Positions 15,955-24,323 of a stretch of DNA of 64,000 nucleotides are shown in pieces. Source of the stretch: Chryseobacterium sp. 7. GTDB taxonomy: Bacteria > Bacteroidota > Bacteroidia > Flavobacteriales > Weeksellaceae. Every line of letters starts with the position of its first letter. The first letter of the stretch is position 1. Below the pieces are notes generated by a model. It saw only the letters and a list, made by a program, of their open reading frames with translations, was not told the origin of the DNA and searched no databases. The position numbers and the translations under genes are program-made. The stretch lies in assembly GCF_003663845.1 (NCBI RefSeq), contig NZ_RCCA01000001.1, forward strand, positions 682,001 to 746,000, in the 5' to 3' direction.

Positions 15955-16484
15955 TTGGTACAGAAACTAAAACTGGAAGAGCTTAACAGAATAGATGTAG
16001 AAACATTTAAGAAGGTTGAAAAAATTCCGTTGGTCATCATTTTAGATAATATCAGAAGTATGCACAATGTAGGTGCAGCTTTCAGAACGGCAGATGCCTT
16101 TTTAATTGAAAAAATAATCCTTTGCGGAATTACCCCGCAGCCCCCCACCGTGAAATTCATAAAGCGGCATTGGGAGCAACGGAAAGCGTAGACTGGTCTC
16201 ATGAAACAGAAACCAACGCTGCTATTGCCGATTTGAAAAGCAAAGGATACGAAATCATCGGAATTGAGCAGACTACCGGAAGCCAGCTTATCACGGATTT
16301 CACGATTGACCGATTAAAAAAATATGCTTTGATTTTAGGAAACGAAGTAGAAGGAATAAGCGATGAAGTTCTTCCTAATATTGATGTATTTTTAGAAATT
16401 CCACAGCTTGGAACCAAGCATTCTCTTAATGTAAGTGTGTGCGCCGGAATTGTAATGTGGGAATTTGCAAAAGCATTAAAATAA
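15955..16484 (+). pseudogene. SpoU/TrmH-family RNA methyltransferase, frameshifted
   Basis: The two halves of one SpoU-type methyltransferase lie in different frames. The first part (TTG start at 15955) gives KIPLVIILDNIRSMHNVGAA, the N-terminal SPOUT motif, and runs to ITPQPP. The expected continuation HREIHKAALGATESVDW is in another frame, and the C-terminal motif 2/3 region LILGNEVEGISDEVLP and IPQLGTKHSLNVSVCAG is intact to 16484. Adding one C to the run of six C at 16141-16146 restores a single 176-residue protein. This may be a real loss of function or a sequence error in a homopolymer. The enzyme would methylate ribose 2'-OH in tRNA or rRNA. Confidence 0.85.
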
Positions 16485-16485
16485 A

Positions 16486-16521
16486 AAAACTGCATATGTC
16501 CTTAGTAGACAGTGCAGTTTG
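16486..16521. terminator. hairpin after the methyltransferase gene
   Basis: AAACTGCA pairs with TGCAGTTT (ending at 16520), with an internal TGTC/GACA extension. The T tract is on the minus strand, so it would be a canonical terminator only for leftward transcription, yet no leftward gene lies upstream. It may act as an RNA 3'-end stabiliser for the plus-strand gene. Confidence 0.45.
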
Positions 16522-16671
16522 AAATAAATCTAATAAAAAGTAAAAATGAAAGGCGACAAAGGTACTTTATTTTTCCTTACAAACAAATTTTGACAGCATT
16601 TTTTTTGATTCACATTAAAAAAAATAGGGTTTTCAGAAAAAGTTTCATTTAATTTTTTATAAATTAGCACA

Positions 16672-17325
16672 ATGTTTATCAAGGACTATATCTCAAAAGA
16701 CTTTCCGTGTTTTAGCCTGTCTGACTCCATCGAGTCAGCCAGAAATATGTTGGAGGATTTTGGATATTCCCATGTTTTCATCAAAAAATCCCATCACTTC
16801 TACGGAGCTCTTGCAATGGATTTTCTGTATGAGGAAGATGGAGGAACACTGAAGGATCTGGAACACCAGATTGAGCGCTTTGCCATTCTGGAAGACAATA
16901 ATATTATGGACAGTATCCGTCTGTTTTATACTTTCACTTCCAATGTGATTCCGGTGATTAATAAAAATGAAAAATATCTGGGGTATATTACCTGTGAAGA
17001 TGTTTTTCAGGATCTTTCCCGTTATCCTTTATTTTCAGAAACAGGAGCTATTCTTACAGTAGAAACTCCAGCCAGAAAATACTCTATGACGGAAATTACC
17101 AATATCGTAGAAAGCAATAACTCTAAATTTTACGGAGGATTTATAAGCTTTATGTCTGAAGAGGTAGTACAGGTCACCATAAAGATCAGCAATGAAAACC
17201 TTGCCTCAATAGACGCTACATTTGACCGGTACGACTACAGAATTGTTGAAAAATACTATTCTGATGAGAAATCCGATCTGTTTAAAGACCGTTTTGGGTT
17301 TTTACAAAAATTCATAGAAATATAA
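16672..17325 (+). CDS. CBS-domain protein upstream of NAD kinase
   Basis: A 217-residue protein with two CBS-like motifs in the first 125 residues: FSLSDSIESARNMLEDFGYSHVFI, then FAILEDNNIMDSIRLF ending VIPVINKNEKYLGYITCEDV. CBS pairs usually bind adenine nucleotides. The C-terminal part (residues 130-217) resembles an ACT-like regulatory domain. The stop is one base before nadK, an arrangement familiar in Flavobacteriia, suggesting a role tied to nucleotide-cofactor levels. A -7 box, TAAATTAG, lies about 12 bases before the ATG, so the leader is very short. Confidence 0.85.
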   Translation: MFIKDYISKDFPCFSLSDSIESARNMLEDFGYSHVFIKKSHHFYGALAMDFLYEEDGGTLKDLEHQIERFAILEDNNIMDSIRLFYTFTSNVIPVINKNEKYLGYITCEDVFQDLSRYPLFSETGAILTVETPARKYSMTEITNIVESNNSKFYGGFISFMSEEVVQVTIKISNENLASIDATFDRYDYRIVEKYYSDEKSDLFKDRFGFLQKFIEI

Positions 17326-17326
17326 C

Positions 17327-18193
17327 ATGAAGGCAGCCATATATTCTCAGAAAAAAGATCTTGATACTTTTTTATATTTAAGCAAGTTTATCTCTGAACT
17401 TGAAAGCAGAGGGGTAAAATCTGTTCTGTATGATGAAATGGCTGAAGCACTTCAGTTTTCAAAAATATTCGAAACTTTCAATTGTAAGCAGGATCTTCTG
17501 GATAAAGAAGTGGATCTGTTCTTCACTTTCGGTGGAGACGGAACCATTGTAAACTCTTTAACTTTCATTGAAGATCTTGAAATTCCTGTTGTAGGAGTCA
17601 ATACCGGAAGACTTGGTTTTTTGGCTTTCTTTACTAAAGAAGAAGCCTTTAAAGAACTGGATTCTATTTTGAAAGGAGAAGTTAAAACAAGCCGCCGCTC
17701 TGTTATTGAAGTGGTTTCTCCAAAACTGGAAGGAGCATTTCCTTATGCTTTGAACGACGTTACGGTTTCCAGAAAAGAAACAACTTCCATGATTACTGTG
17801 GATTCCTACATCAATGATGAATTTTTGAATGTTTTCTGGGGTGATGGTGTCATCATTTCAACCCCTACAGGTTCTACCGCTTACTCTCTGAGCTGTGGGG
17901 GACCTATCATTTCGCCAAACAACGAAAACTTTGTGATCACTCCAATTGCTCCTCACAATCTGAACGTGAGACCTCTTGTAGTGAATGATAAAGTAGAAAT
18001 AAAATTCCGGGTGGAAAGCCGTGTACCTCAATATTCACTTTCCTTAGACTCCCGACTGATTCATATAGAAACCGACAAGGAAATCATCATTAAAAAAGCA
18101 AAATTTCAGCTTCTTCTGGTGCAGCCGAACAGTTTAAGTTTCTATGAAACCATCCGTCAGAAGCTGCTTTGGGGCAGAGACAAAAGAAATTAG
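17327..18193 (+). CDS. nadK: NAD kinase
   Basis: A 288-residue ATP-NAD kinase, which phosphorylates NAD to NADP in the cytoplasm. The key motif GGDGT is at 69-73 (LFFTFGGDGTIVNSL), followed by GVNTGRLGFLAFF. The second signature, ISTPTGSTAYSLSCGGP, and ITPIAPHNLNVRPLV are intact. The length and motif order are normal. It lies in an operon with the CBS protein, one base downstream of it. Confidence 0.95.
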   Translation: MKAAIYSQKKDLDTFLYLSKFISELESRGVKSVLYDEMAEALQFSKIFETFNCKQDLLDKEVDLFFTFGGDGTIVNSLTFIEDLEIPVVGVNTGRLGFLAFFTKEEAFKELDSILKGEVKTSRRSVIEVVSPKLEGAFPYALNDVTVSRKETTSMITVDSYINDEFLNVFWGDGVIISTPTGSTAYSLSCGGPIISPNNENFVITPIAPHNLNVRPLVVNDKVEIKFRVESRVPQYSLSLDSRLIHIETDKEIIIKKAKFQLLLVQPNSLSFYETIRQKLLWGRDKRN

Positions 18194-18264
18194 TGATTTC
18201 TTAAAAATGATTACCTTTACACGAAATTAAAAACACCTAATAAATTTATAACAAAAAGTAAAAC

Positions 18265-19335
18265 ATGAGCAGAATTTTTCCGGCAGGAGTTGCCACAGGT
18301 CAGTTAGTTACTGATATTTTTCAGCATGCTAAAGAAAATAAATTTGCATTACCTGCAGTAAACGTAATTGGATCAAGCAACATTAACGCTGTGATGGAAA
18401 CTGCAGCGAAATTGAACGCTCCTGTCATTATCCAGTTTTCAAACGGTGGAGCTATGTTCAACGCAGGAAAAGGATTAAACAACGACGGACAAAGAGCTGC
18501 CGTTTTAGGATCTATCGCCGGAGCAAAACATATCCACACTCTTGCTGAAGCTTACGGAGCAACAGTAATTTTACACACAGACCACTGTGCAAAGAAATTA
18601 CTTCCTTGGATTGACGGATTAATGGATGCTAACGAAGATTTCTACAAGCAGACAGGAAAATCTCTTTATTCTTCTCACATGTTAGATCTTTCTGAAGAAT
18701 CTTTAGAAGAAAACCTTGAGATTTCAGCTCAGTATTTCGAAAGAATGGCTAAGCTTCAGATGACTCTTGAAGTAGAAATCGGGGTAACTGGTGGTGAAGA
18801 AGATGGTGTTGACAACTCAGACGTTGATAACTCTAAATTATATACTCAGCCAGAAGATATCGCTTATACTTATGAGAAATTAAAAGCAATTTCTGATAAC
18901 TTCACAATTGCTGCCGCTTTCGGTAACGTACACGGAGTTTACAAGCCAGGAAACGTAGTTCTTACTCCAAAAATCCTTGACAATTCTCAGAAATATGTTC
19001 AGGAGAAATTCGGAACAGCTGCTAAGCCTATCAACTTTGTATTCCACGGAGGTTCAGGATCTACTTTGGAAGAGATCAGAGAAGCTATCGACTACGGAGT
19101 AATCAAAATGAATATCGACACTGACCTTCAGTTTGCCTACACAGAAGGAGTAAGAGATTATATGGTAAACAACATCGACTATTTAAGAGCTCAAATCGGA
19201 AACCCTGAAGGAGAAGAAAAACCTAACAAGAAATTCTATGACCCAAGAGTTTGGGTAAGAAAAGGTGAGGAAACATTCTCTACAAGATTAGTGAAAGCAT
19301 TTGAAGATTTAAATAACGTAGATACTTTAAAATAA
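18265..19335 (+). CDS. fbaA: class II fructose-bisphosphate aldolase
   Basis: A 356-residue class II (zinc-dependent) aldolase that cleaves fructose 1,6-bisphosphate in glycolysis and runs in reverse in gluconeogenesis. The catalytic Asp and first zinc His are in LHTDHC (D106, H107). GVTGGEEDGVDN, NVHGVYKPGNV and the phosphate-binding FVFHGGSGST and IKMNIDTDLQFA are intact. The length fits the E. coli FbaA branch. A -7-like TACCTTTA sits at 18212-18219. Codon use looks strongly biased, as expected for an abundant enzyme. Confidence 0.96.
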   Translation: MSRIFPAGVATGQLVTDIFQHAKENKFALPAVNVIGSSNINAVMETAAKLNAPVIIQFSNGGAMFNAGKGLNNDGQRAAVLGSIAGAKHIHTLAEAYGATVILHTDHCAKKLLPWIDGLMDANEDFYKQTGKSLYSSHMLDLSEESLEENLEISAQYFERMAKLQMTLEVEIGVTGGEEDGVDNSDVDNSKLYTQPEDIAYTYEKLKAISDNFTIAAAFGNVHGVYKPGNVVLTPKILDNSQKYVQEKFGTAAKPINFVFHGGSGSTLEEIREAIDYGVIKMNIDTDLQFAYTEGVRDYMVNNIDYLRAQIGNPEGEEKPNKKFYDPRVWVRKGEETFSTRLVKAFEDLNNVDTLK

Positions 19336-19424
19336 GAACTGTACATTTGTATCAATGTAAAAAGTATTCATAGAAATACATTTACATTGGTACATTTTAC
19401 ATTTATACATTAATACACGCAAAA
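19336..19424. repeat. TACATT/AATGTA spacer repeat
   Basis: The gap between aldolase and accD consists of variants of TTTACATTGGTACATTTTAC in both orientations, with inverted AATGTAAA (19354-19361) and TTTACATT. It could form a weak hairpin but has no T tract next to a strong stem. It looks like another short-period filler repeat. Confidence 0.35.
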
Positions 19425-20279
19425 ATGGCATTCGACTGGTTTAAAAGAAAAGCAAAAAACATTACCACTTCTACTGATGAGAAAAAGGACGTTCCCAAAG
19501 GGCTTTGGCATCAGACTCCATCCGGAAAAGTAGTGGAACATGATGAACTGAAGAGAAATAACTATGTTTCTCCTGAAGACGGATTTCATGTAAGAATAGG
19601 AAGTGCAGAATTTTTTGACATCCTTTTTGACGGTGGTAAATTTACCGAACTGGATGCCAATGTTGAAAGTATTGATATCTTAAATTTCAAAGATACAAAG
19701 CCTTACAAAGACCGTTTGAAAGAAGTAAAAGCTAAAACAAAGCTTACAGATTCTATCAGAAATGCGGTAGGAACTGTAAAAGGAACTGAAATGGTAGTTT
19801 CTTGTATGGATTTTGCTTTCATTGGTGGATCTTTGGGCTCTGTAATGGGGGAAAAGATCAGAAGAGCAGTAGATTACTGTATCGCAAACAAACTTCCGTA
19901 TATGATTATCTGTCAGTCCGGAGGAGCGAGAATGCAGGAAGCTACGTACTCTTTGATGCAGCTGGCAAAAGTTCAGGCTAAATTAGCTCAGCTTTCTGAA
20001 GCCGGACTTTTATACATCGCTTATCTTTGTGACCCTACATTTGGAGGAATTACCGCTTCTTTTGCTATGACTGCCGATATCATTATGGCAGAGCCGGGCG
20101 CACTGATCGGTTTTGCAGGACCAAGAGTAATCCGTGAAACAATTGGTAGAGATCTACCGGAAGGATTCCAGACATCTGAATTTTTACAGGAAAAAGGATT
20201 TGTAGATTTCATTGTAAAAAGAACTGAAATTCAGGATACTGTAGCAAAAACAGTTAATTTATTAGCTGTAAAAGCATAG
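19425..20279 (+). CDS. accD: acetyl-CoA carboxylase carboxyltransferase subunit beta
   Basis: A 284-residue AccD. With AccA it transfers the carboxyl group from biotin to acetyl-CoA, making malonyl-CoA for fatty acid synthesis. The crotonase-like core is intact: [38 protein letters not shown], and [20 protein letters not shown] then [14 protein letters not shown]. In E. coli the N-terminus carries a four-Cys zinc ribbon; here the matching region ([19 protein letters not shown] and [14 protein letters not shown]) has no cysteine, so the zinc site is lost. The N-terminal [11 protein letters not shown] is otherwise standard. Confidence 0.95.
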   Translation: MAFDWFKRKAKNITTSTDEKKDVPKGLWHQTPSGKVVEHDELKRNNYVSPEDGFHVRIGSAEFFDILFDGGKFTELDANVESIDILNFKDTKPYKDRLKEVKAKTKLTDSIRNAVGTVKGTEMVVSCMDFAFIGGSLGSVMGEKIRRAVDYCIANKLPYMIICQSGGARMQEATYSLMQLAKVQAKLAQLSEAGLLYIAYLCDPTFGGITASFAMTADIIMAEPGALIGFAGPRVIRETIGRDLPEGFQTSEFLQEKGFVDFIVKRTEIQDTVAKTVNLLAVKA

Positions 20280-20300
20280 TATCTGTAACAAAAACAATAC

Positions 20301-20330
20301 AATCTCTCTCTAATTAGGGAGAGATTTTTA
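20301..20330 (+). terminator. terminator after accD
   Basis: AATCTCTC (20301-20308) pairs with GAGAGATT (20319-20326), followed by TTTTA. It ends just before the next start codon at 20334. Confidence 0.7.
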
Positions 20331-20333
20331 TTT

Positions 20334-20843
20334 ATGAGGACTTTTAAGATATTTTTCAATACCATCCGAAGTATGAGTTTTAAAAAGATTATGCGTCTTT
20401 TATCACTCGTTCTTCCCCATCCTCTTTTCTCTCTATTAAGTTTCTATGCTACGGTGAAAGCTTTTACCATAGCACAAAAAAGATTCCCTAAAACAGCCTC
20501 TACTAACGGAATTGGAAATGCTTTCAGACATGCTTTGTGGTGCTGCTTCATTATGATGTACTGCTGCAAAATTTCTTCTCCTAAAAAAGCGCTGGATTTC
20601 TGCAAAAGAATTACGGATATGCATGAAGAACTGTTCCCGAATGAACCTTTAGAAACCAAAATGGATCTCCACAACAACAAAATCGGAATGGATTATTTCA
20701 TGGAGCTTTTACCGGGTATTCATCGTCAGTTTTTTGAAAAAAGCTTTTTTGTAGACGCATTAATCAAAAAAATGGAGGAAGCCAAAGTTCTGAAGAATCT
20801 GGATGACAATTTTGATGGTTATCTTGTTTATCTGGAAGAGTAA
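20334..20843 (+). CDS. DUF6973-like protein
   Basis: A 169-residue protein with the pattern STNGIGNAFRHALWCCFIMM, then DMHEELFPNEPLETKMDLHN and NKIGMDYFMEL. This Asn/Arg/His and Asp-Leu-His-Asn-N motif set fits the DUF6973 family, of unknown function. No signal peptide is clear; the N-terminal 40 residues are mildly hydrophobic. The start follows the accD terminator by only a few bases, so its own promoter may lie inside the accD end. Confidence 0.6.
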   Translation: MRTFKIFFNTIRSMSFKKIMRLLSLVLPHPLFSLLSFYATVKAFTIAQKRFPKTASTNGIGNAFRHALWCCFIMMYCCKISSPKKALDFCKRITDMHEELFPNEPLETKMDLHNNKIGMDYFMELLPGIHRQFFEKSFFVDALIKKMEEAKVLKNLDDNFDGYLVYLEE

Positions 20844-20861
20844 ATTATTTTATTTTAAACG

Positions 20862-20993
20862 CTAAATATGGCAAGGAAAATTTAAAAACTTAATGCATAT
20901 TTCCGCCCACAAAGGCATTTCATTCAGCAATTTTCCATAATTGAAATTCTCGTTGTTTAGTGATAACGCCTTCGCGAACGAAAAATCACACAT
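20862..20993 (-). CDS. 43-aa small ORF, possibly part of a dispersed repeat
   Basis: An open frame from ATG 20993 to TAG 20862 encodes 43 residues beginning MCDFSFAKALSLNNENFN and ending EICIKFLNFPCHI. I recall similar short sequences in related genomes only vaguely and cannot verify this. It occupies an otherwise gene-free 286-base gap and has no signal or motif. It could be a repeated element that happens to be open in this frame rather than a gene. Confidence 0.3.
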   Translation of the reverse strand: MCDFSFAKALSLNNENFNYGKLLNEMPLWAEICIKFLNFPCHI

Positions 20994-21129
20994 AATTACA
21001 TTGCGCCAAAAATATATCTAAAGCCAGCAATCCATCATTAGTTTTCTTTCACAGCAGAATTACAAAAGACTTTAGTTATTTTTGTGGTTTAAAGTATTTT
21101 TGATAAGTTTAAACAATTAAATCAATCAG

Positions 21130-22533
21130 ATGGTTCTCAGCAGAATTTGGTCGGCCTTCATTATTATCGCCATTGCCATTGCCAGTATAAAATATATTTC
21201 ATCAGGTCACTACAAAACCATTTTCAATGATATGGTGGTGGGAAAAGGCGGTGATACGGTAAAGATTGCATCTCAGCCTATGAACAGCCTCTCTCCCATT
21301 GTCAGAGACAGTCTGATGAAAAAAAATGATTTTGCGGACAACAGAATTCATTATAAAACAGATTCTTTAAAACAAAATGTAAACGTTTACCGTGTTCAGG
21401 AAGCTGATGGAGTCATCGGAACCTCTGAAACTGCCGTGAAGATATGTTTGGGCCTAATCGGGATCATGACTTTGTTTATGGGATTCATGAGCATTGCTGA
21501 AAAAGCAGGTGGAATTAACCTTTTAAGCCGTTTGATCCAACCTTTCTTTTCCAAATTATTTCCGGATATTCCTAAGAACCACCCTGCATTTGGCCATATG
21601 CTGATGAACTTCAGTGCCAACCTTCTGGGATTAGATAATGCTGCGACTCCTTTTGGTTTAAAAGCCATGGAAAGTCTTCAAAGTTTAAATCCCAATAAAG
21701 ATACCGCAAGCAATTCGCAGATTATGTTTCTGTGTCTTCATGCCGGCGGTATGACCTTAATTCCCGTTTCCATTATCGCTATCAGAGCGTCTATGGGCTC
21801 CAAAACACCTACAGACATTTTCTTGCCATGCATGATTGCTACTTTTGCCGCAACTTTAGCAGCGATGATCATTGTTTCTTTATATCAGAAAATCAATCTT
21901 CTTCGTCCTGTAGTGATTGCTTATGTAGGCGGAATTTCGGCGGTTATCGCTTTATTGGTGCTGTATCTTGTACAATTGGGTAAAGATGAACTGGATGACT
22001 TCAGTAAAGTACTGAGCAACGGTTTAATCCTTTTTATTTTCCTAGCGATTGTATTGGGTGCTGTTTATAAAAAAATCAACGTTTTTGATGCCTTTATTGA
22101 AGGAGCAAAAGAAGGTTTCACAACCTGTGTAAAGATTATTCCCTATCTGGTTGGGATGCTGATTGCGATTTCATTATTGAGAACTTCCGGTGTTTTTGAT
22201 GTGATCATTGACGGAATGAAATGGGTAGCCAATGTTGCCAATATGGATCCGAGATTCGTGGACGGCCTTCCGACAGCATTAATCAAACCTTTATCCGGTT
22301 CCGGAGCAAGAGGAATGATGGTTGACACGATGTCGACATTCGGAGCAGATAGTTTTCAGGGGAAATTAGCAGCAGTTCTTCAAGGAAGCTCAGATACAAC
22401 ATTCTACGTGATCGCAGTCTATTTTGGCGCCGTAGCCGTTAAGAATACTAGATACACGGTAATTGCTATGCTTCTGGCCGATTTAGTAGGTGTTATTACT
22501 GCAATTGCATTAGCTTATCTATTCTTTGCTTAA
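21130..22533 (+). CDS. SpmA/SpmB-like nucleoside-recognition (Gate) domain membrane protein
   Basis: A 467-residue polytopic membrane protein made of two Gate domains. The first half has AVKICLGLIGIMTLFMGFMS and the SpmA mark LMNFSANLLGLDNAATPFGL with LHAGGMTLIPVS. The second half has CVKIIPYLVGMLIAISLLR, then ALIKPLSGSGARGMMVDTM and DTTFYVIAVYFGAV, the SpmB mark. In Bacillus SpmA and SpmB are separate proteins of spore core dehydration; here they are one chain in a non-sporulating organism, where transport of a nucleoside-like solute is only a guess. A -7 box TATTTTTG is at 21077-21084. Confidence 0.85.
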   Translation: MVLSRIWSAFIIIAIAIASIKYISSGHYKTIFNDMVVGKGGDTVKIASQPMNSLSPIVRDSLMKKNDFADNRIHYKTDSLKQNVNVYRVQEADGVIGTSETAVKICLGLIGIMTLFMGFMSIAEKAGGINLLSRLIQPFFSKLFPDIPKNHPAFGHMLMNFSANLLGLDNAATPFGLKAMESLQSLNPNKDTASNSQIMFLCLHAGGMTLIPVSIIAIRASMGSKTPTDIFLPCMIATFAATLAAMIIVSLYQKINLLRPVVIAYVGGISAVIALLVLYLVQLGKDELDDFSKVLSNGLILFIFLAIVLGAVYKKINVFDAFIEGAKEGFTTCVKIIPYLVGMLIAISLLRTSGVFDVIIDGMKWVANVANMDPRFVDGLPTALIKPLSGSGARGMMVDTMSTFGADSFQGKLAAVLQGSSDTTFYVIAVYFGAVAVKNTRYTVIAMLLADLVGVITAIALAYLFFA

Positions 22534-22598
22534 TAAAAGTGCTGGTTCAACCAATTGCGATTAACTTTAAACATTAAACTCAAAACCTTACATCTATT

Positions 22599-22991
22599 AT
22601 GATTACAGATAAAGAATTCACCCTAAGGCTCATCCGCCAACTGACCCAGGCACTGGAAAAACTGATTCTGGACAAGCCTGAAGAAAGTTTAATGCAGAAA
22701 GAACTGGATTTTGATACGCTGATGAGAGATATTTTCAAGATGAGCTTCACCGAAGTTTCTTCCAAAACTAGGCAAGAAATAATTGCCATAGTCAATGAAA
22801 GACAGGAAAGGGATCATAAAGATTACTATGAAATGCTTGGAAATCTTTTTTATTTCAACAGCAGACATGATCAGAATAAAGATTTTCAGGATAAAGCAAA
22901 GACATTTTATGAGCTGTATCTTCAGACCAGCGGAATCTTTGCCCTACCGGTAATCAACAGAATAAATGAATTAAAAAAAGCACTTGAATAA
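22599..22991 (+). CDS. helical protein of unknown function (DUF6483-like)
   Basis: A 130-residue, all-helical, charged protein: FTLRLIRQLTQALEKLILDK near the start and AKTFYELYLQTSG near the end. It has no signal peptide or membrane segment. The N-terminal pattern resembles the DUF6483 family, an uncertain match from memory. It starts 65 bases after the SpmA/B-like gene and ends in a terminator hairpin. Confidence 0.55.
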   Translation: MITDKEFTLRLIRQLTQALEKLILDKPEESLMQKELDFDTLMRDIFKMSFTEVSSKTRQEIIAIVNERQERDHKDYYEMLGNLFYFNSRHDQNKDFQDKAKTFYELYLQTSGIFALPVINRINELKKALE

Positions 22992-23005
22992 AGTGCTTTT
23001 GTATT
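22974..23005. terminator. bidirectional terminator
   Basis: AAAAGCACTT (22976-22985) and AAGTGCTTTT (22991-23000) form a perfect 10-bp stem with a five-base loop and A/T flanks. It separates the plus-strand hypothetical gene from the converging tonB-like gene; the stop codon of the former is in the loop. Confidence 0.85.
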
Positions 23006-23006
23006 T

Positions 23007-23891
23007 TTAGAAGGTAATTTTATAGGTTCCGGTGGAAGAAGTGCTGGCTTTCTCTGCTTTAACATATTTCTTTACCCAGGCTACTGATGTAGAAGATACA
23101 CAAGGATCTGAAACTCCTCCCGATCTCCTTGCAGATACCACGTTTCCTGCTTTATCTACGGTATAGGCAATGGTAATGGATCCGCTTGCGGTACAGCTGT
23201 GGGAAGGCTGTGCTCCACCTCTCCCCATTGTCCCGGGGATATAGCCTACCAATTTTCTGTCTATTCCTACTTTGCTGTCTCCATTTCCGTCTCCGCCTAA
23301 AGGATCTCCTGCATTTCCGATTCCATCACCAGTCCCCTGGCTTCCGGCTTTTGTTCCTCTTCCTTTGATCAGATTTCCGATCGCTGCATTTCCTTTTCCG
23401 TCTCCGTTTCCTGTTTTTGAATTGGATATTGCCGCTCCTGACTTCTTAGTATTTTTGGAAGCACTTGTACTTGTAGCTTCTTTCTTTTCAGCTTTTTTTG
23501 ATTCTTCCTTTTTAGGAACTGTTGTTTTTGAATTATTTCCTGTGATAACTTTCTCCTTAACGTCTGCCTTCTTAGCCTCCGGAGTGGGTTCCGGCTTCAC
23601 AATAGTCTTTGTTTCCGGAACCGGTGTTTCTGCCGGCTCAGGTGTAACTTCTTCTGTTGCAGCGGCAAGGCTTCCCGGCTGTTCGGCAGGTTCTTCAATA
23701 CCTTTTCCGTTTCTGTTGTCTCCGAAGTTCACCAGCATGGTAGTAACCACTTCAGGATCTTTATCTAGTTCCGGTTTTAATTTATACAAAAAAACAAAAA
23801 GCAGAATAGCAGCCCAAATAAGAATAGAAAGCAGGGCGCTCTTTACTCTATCTTTGTTTTCCTCGTTTCTGTTTGCTGTATAGCTTCTCAT
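23007..23891 (-). CDS. TonB-like energy transducer
   Basis: A 294-residue protein with the TonB layout. An N-terminal membrane anchor follows 20 basic residues (LLSILIWAAILLFVFLYKL), then a Pro/Glu/Lys-rich periplasmic spacer (residues about 60-140), a Gly/Asn-rich stretch (about 150-210) and a C-terminal TonB-like domain (SITIAYTVDKAGNVVSARRS). Two cysteines in the C-terminal domain (about residues 232 and 262) may form a disulfide. It is the last gene of the exbB-exbD-tonB operon and would couple proton motive force to outer-membrane receptors. Confidence 0.85.
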   Translation of the reverse strand: MRSYTANRNEENKDRVKSALLSILIWAAILLFVFLYKLKPELDKDPEVVTTMLVNFGDNRNGKGIEEPAEQPGSLAAATEEVTPEPAETPVPETKTIVKPEPTPEAKKADVKEKVITGNNSKTTVPKKEESKKAEKKEATSTSASKNTKKSGAAISNSKTGNGDGKGNAAIGNLIKGRGTKAGSQGTGDGIGNAGDPLGGDGNGDSKVGIDRKLVGYIPGTMGRGGAQPSHSCTASGSITIAYTVDKAGNVVSARRSGGVSDPCVSSTSVAWVKKYVKAEKASTSSTGTYKITF

Positions 23892-23912
23892 CTTAAAAAG
23901 TAATTCTTTCCG

Positions 23913-24311
23913 TTATTTATCTTTAACCGTTGCAATCGCAATATTAAATTTATGTTTTTCAGCAATTTCCATCACAAAAACAACGTCCTTATGCAATGTA
24001 TTTTCGTCCGCTCTTATCGTAAATGATTTGTTAGTCTGGTTTGCTAATTTATCTACAATAATCTGTTCCAGTTCTCCTTTATTTGCCGGATTATCATCTA
24101 CAAAGAATGATCCGTCTGGCTTGATACTTACCGTTAAAGGATTAGGTATATTGTCATCAACAGCTCCGGCTTTCGGCAGATTCACATCAATAGCACTTTG
24201 ATTGGCTGCAGAAGAGGTGATCATAAAGAAAATCAGCATCAACAGGATAACGTCTGTCATCGCTGCTAAACTGAACTCCGGGTTCGCTTTATTTCTTCTT
24301 TGAATTTTCAT
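23913..24311 (-). CDS. exbD: biopolymer transport protein ExbD
   Basis: A 132-residue ExbD/TolR. The single N-terminal membrane helix contains AAMTDVILLMLIFFMIT with Asp20, which corresponds to the proton-path Asp of E. coli ExbD. The periplasmic domain ends IAEKHKFNIAIATVKDK. With ExbB it forms the motor that energises TonB. It is 12 bases after exbB and 21 bases before the tonB-like gene. Confidence 0.92.
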   Translation of the reverse strand: MKIQRRNKANPEFSLAAMTDVILLMLIFFMITSSAANQSAIDVNLPKAGAVDDNIPNPLTVSIKPDGSFFVDDNPANKGELEQIIVDKLANQTNKSFTIRADENTLHKDVVFVMEIAEKHKFNIAIATVKDK

Positions 24312-24323
24312 CGTAAGAAAGAT

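Noticed and set aside
23272..23883. 203-codon plus-strand frame opposite the TonB-like gene
   Set aside because: It is antisense to the low-complexity Pro/Gly spacer of a well-supported gene and has no family features.
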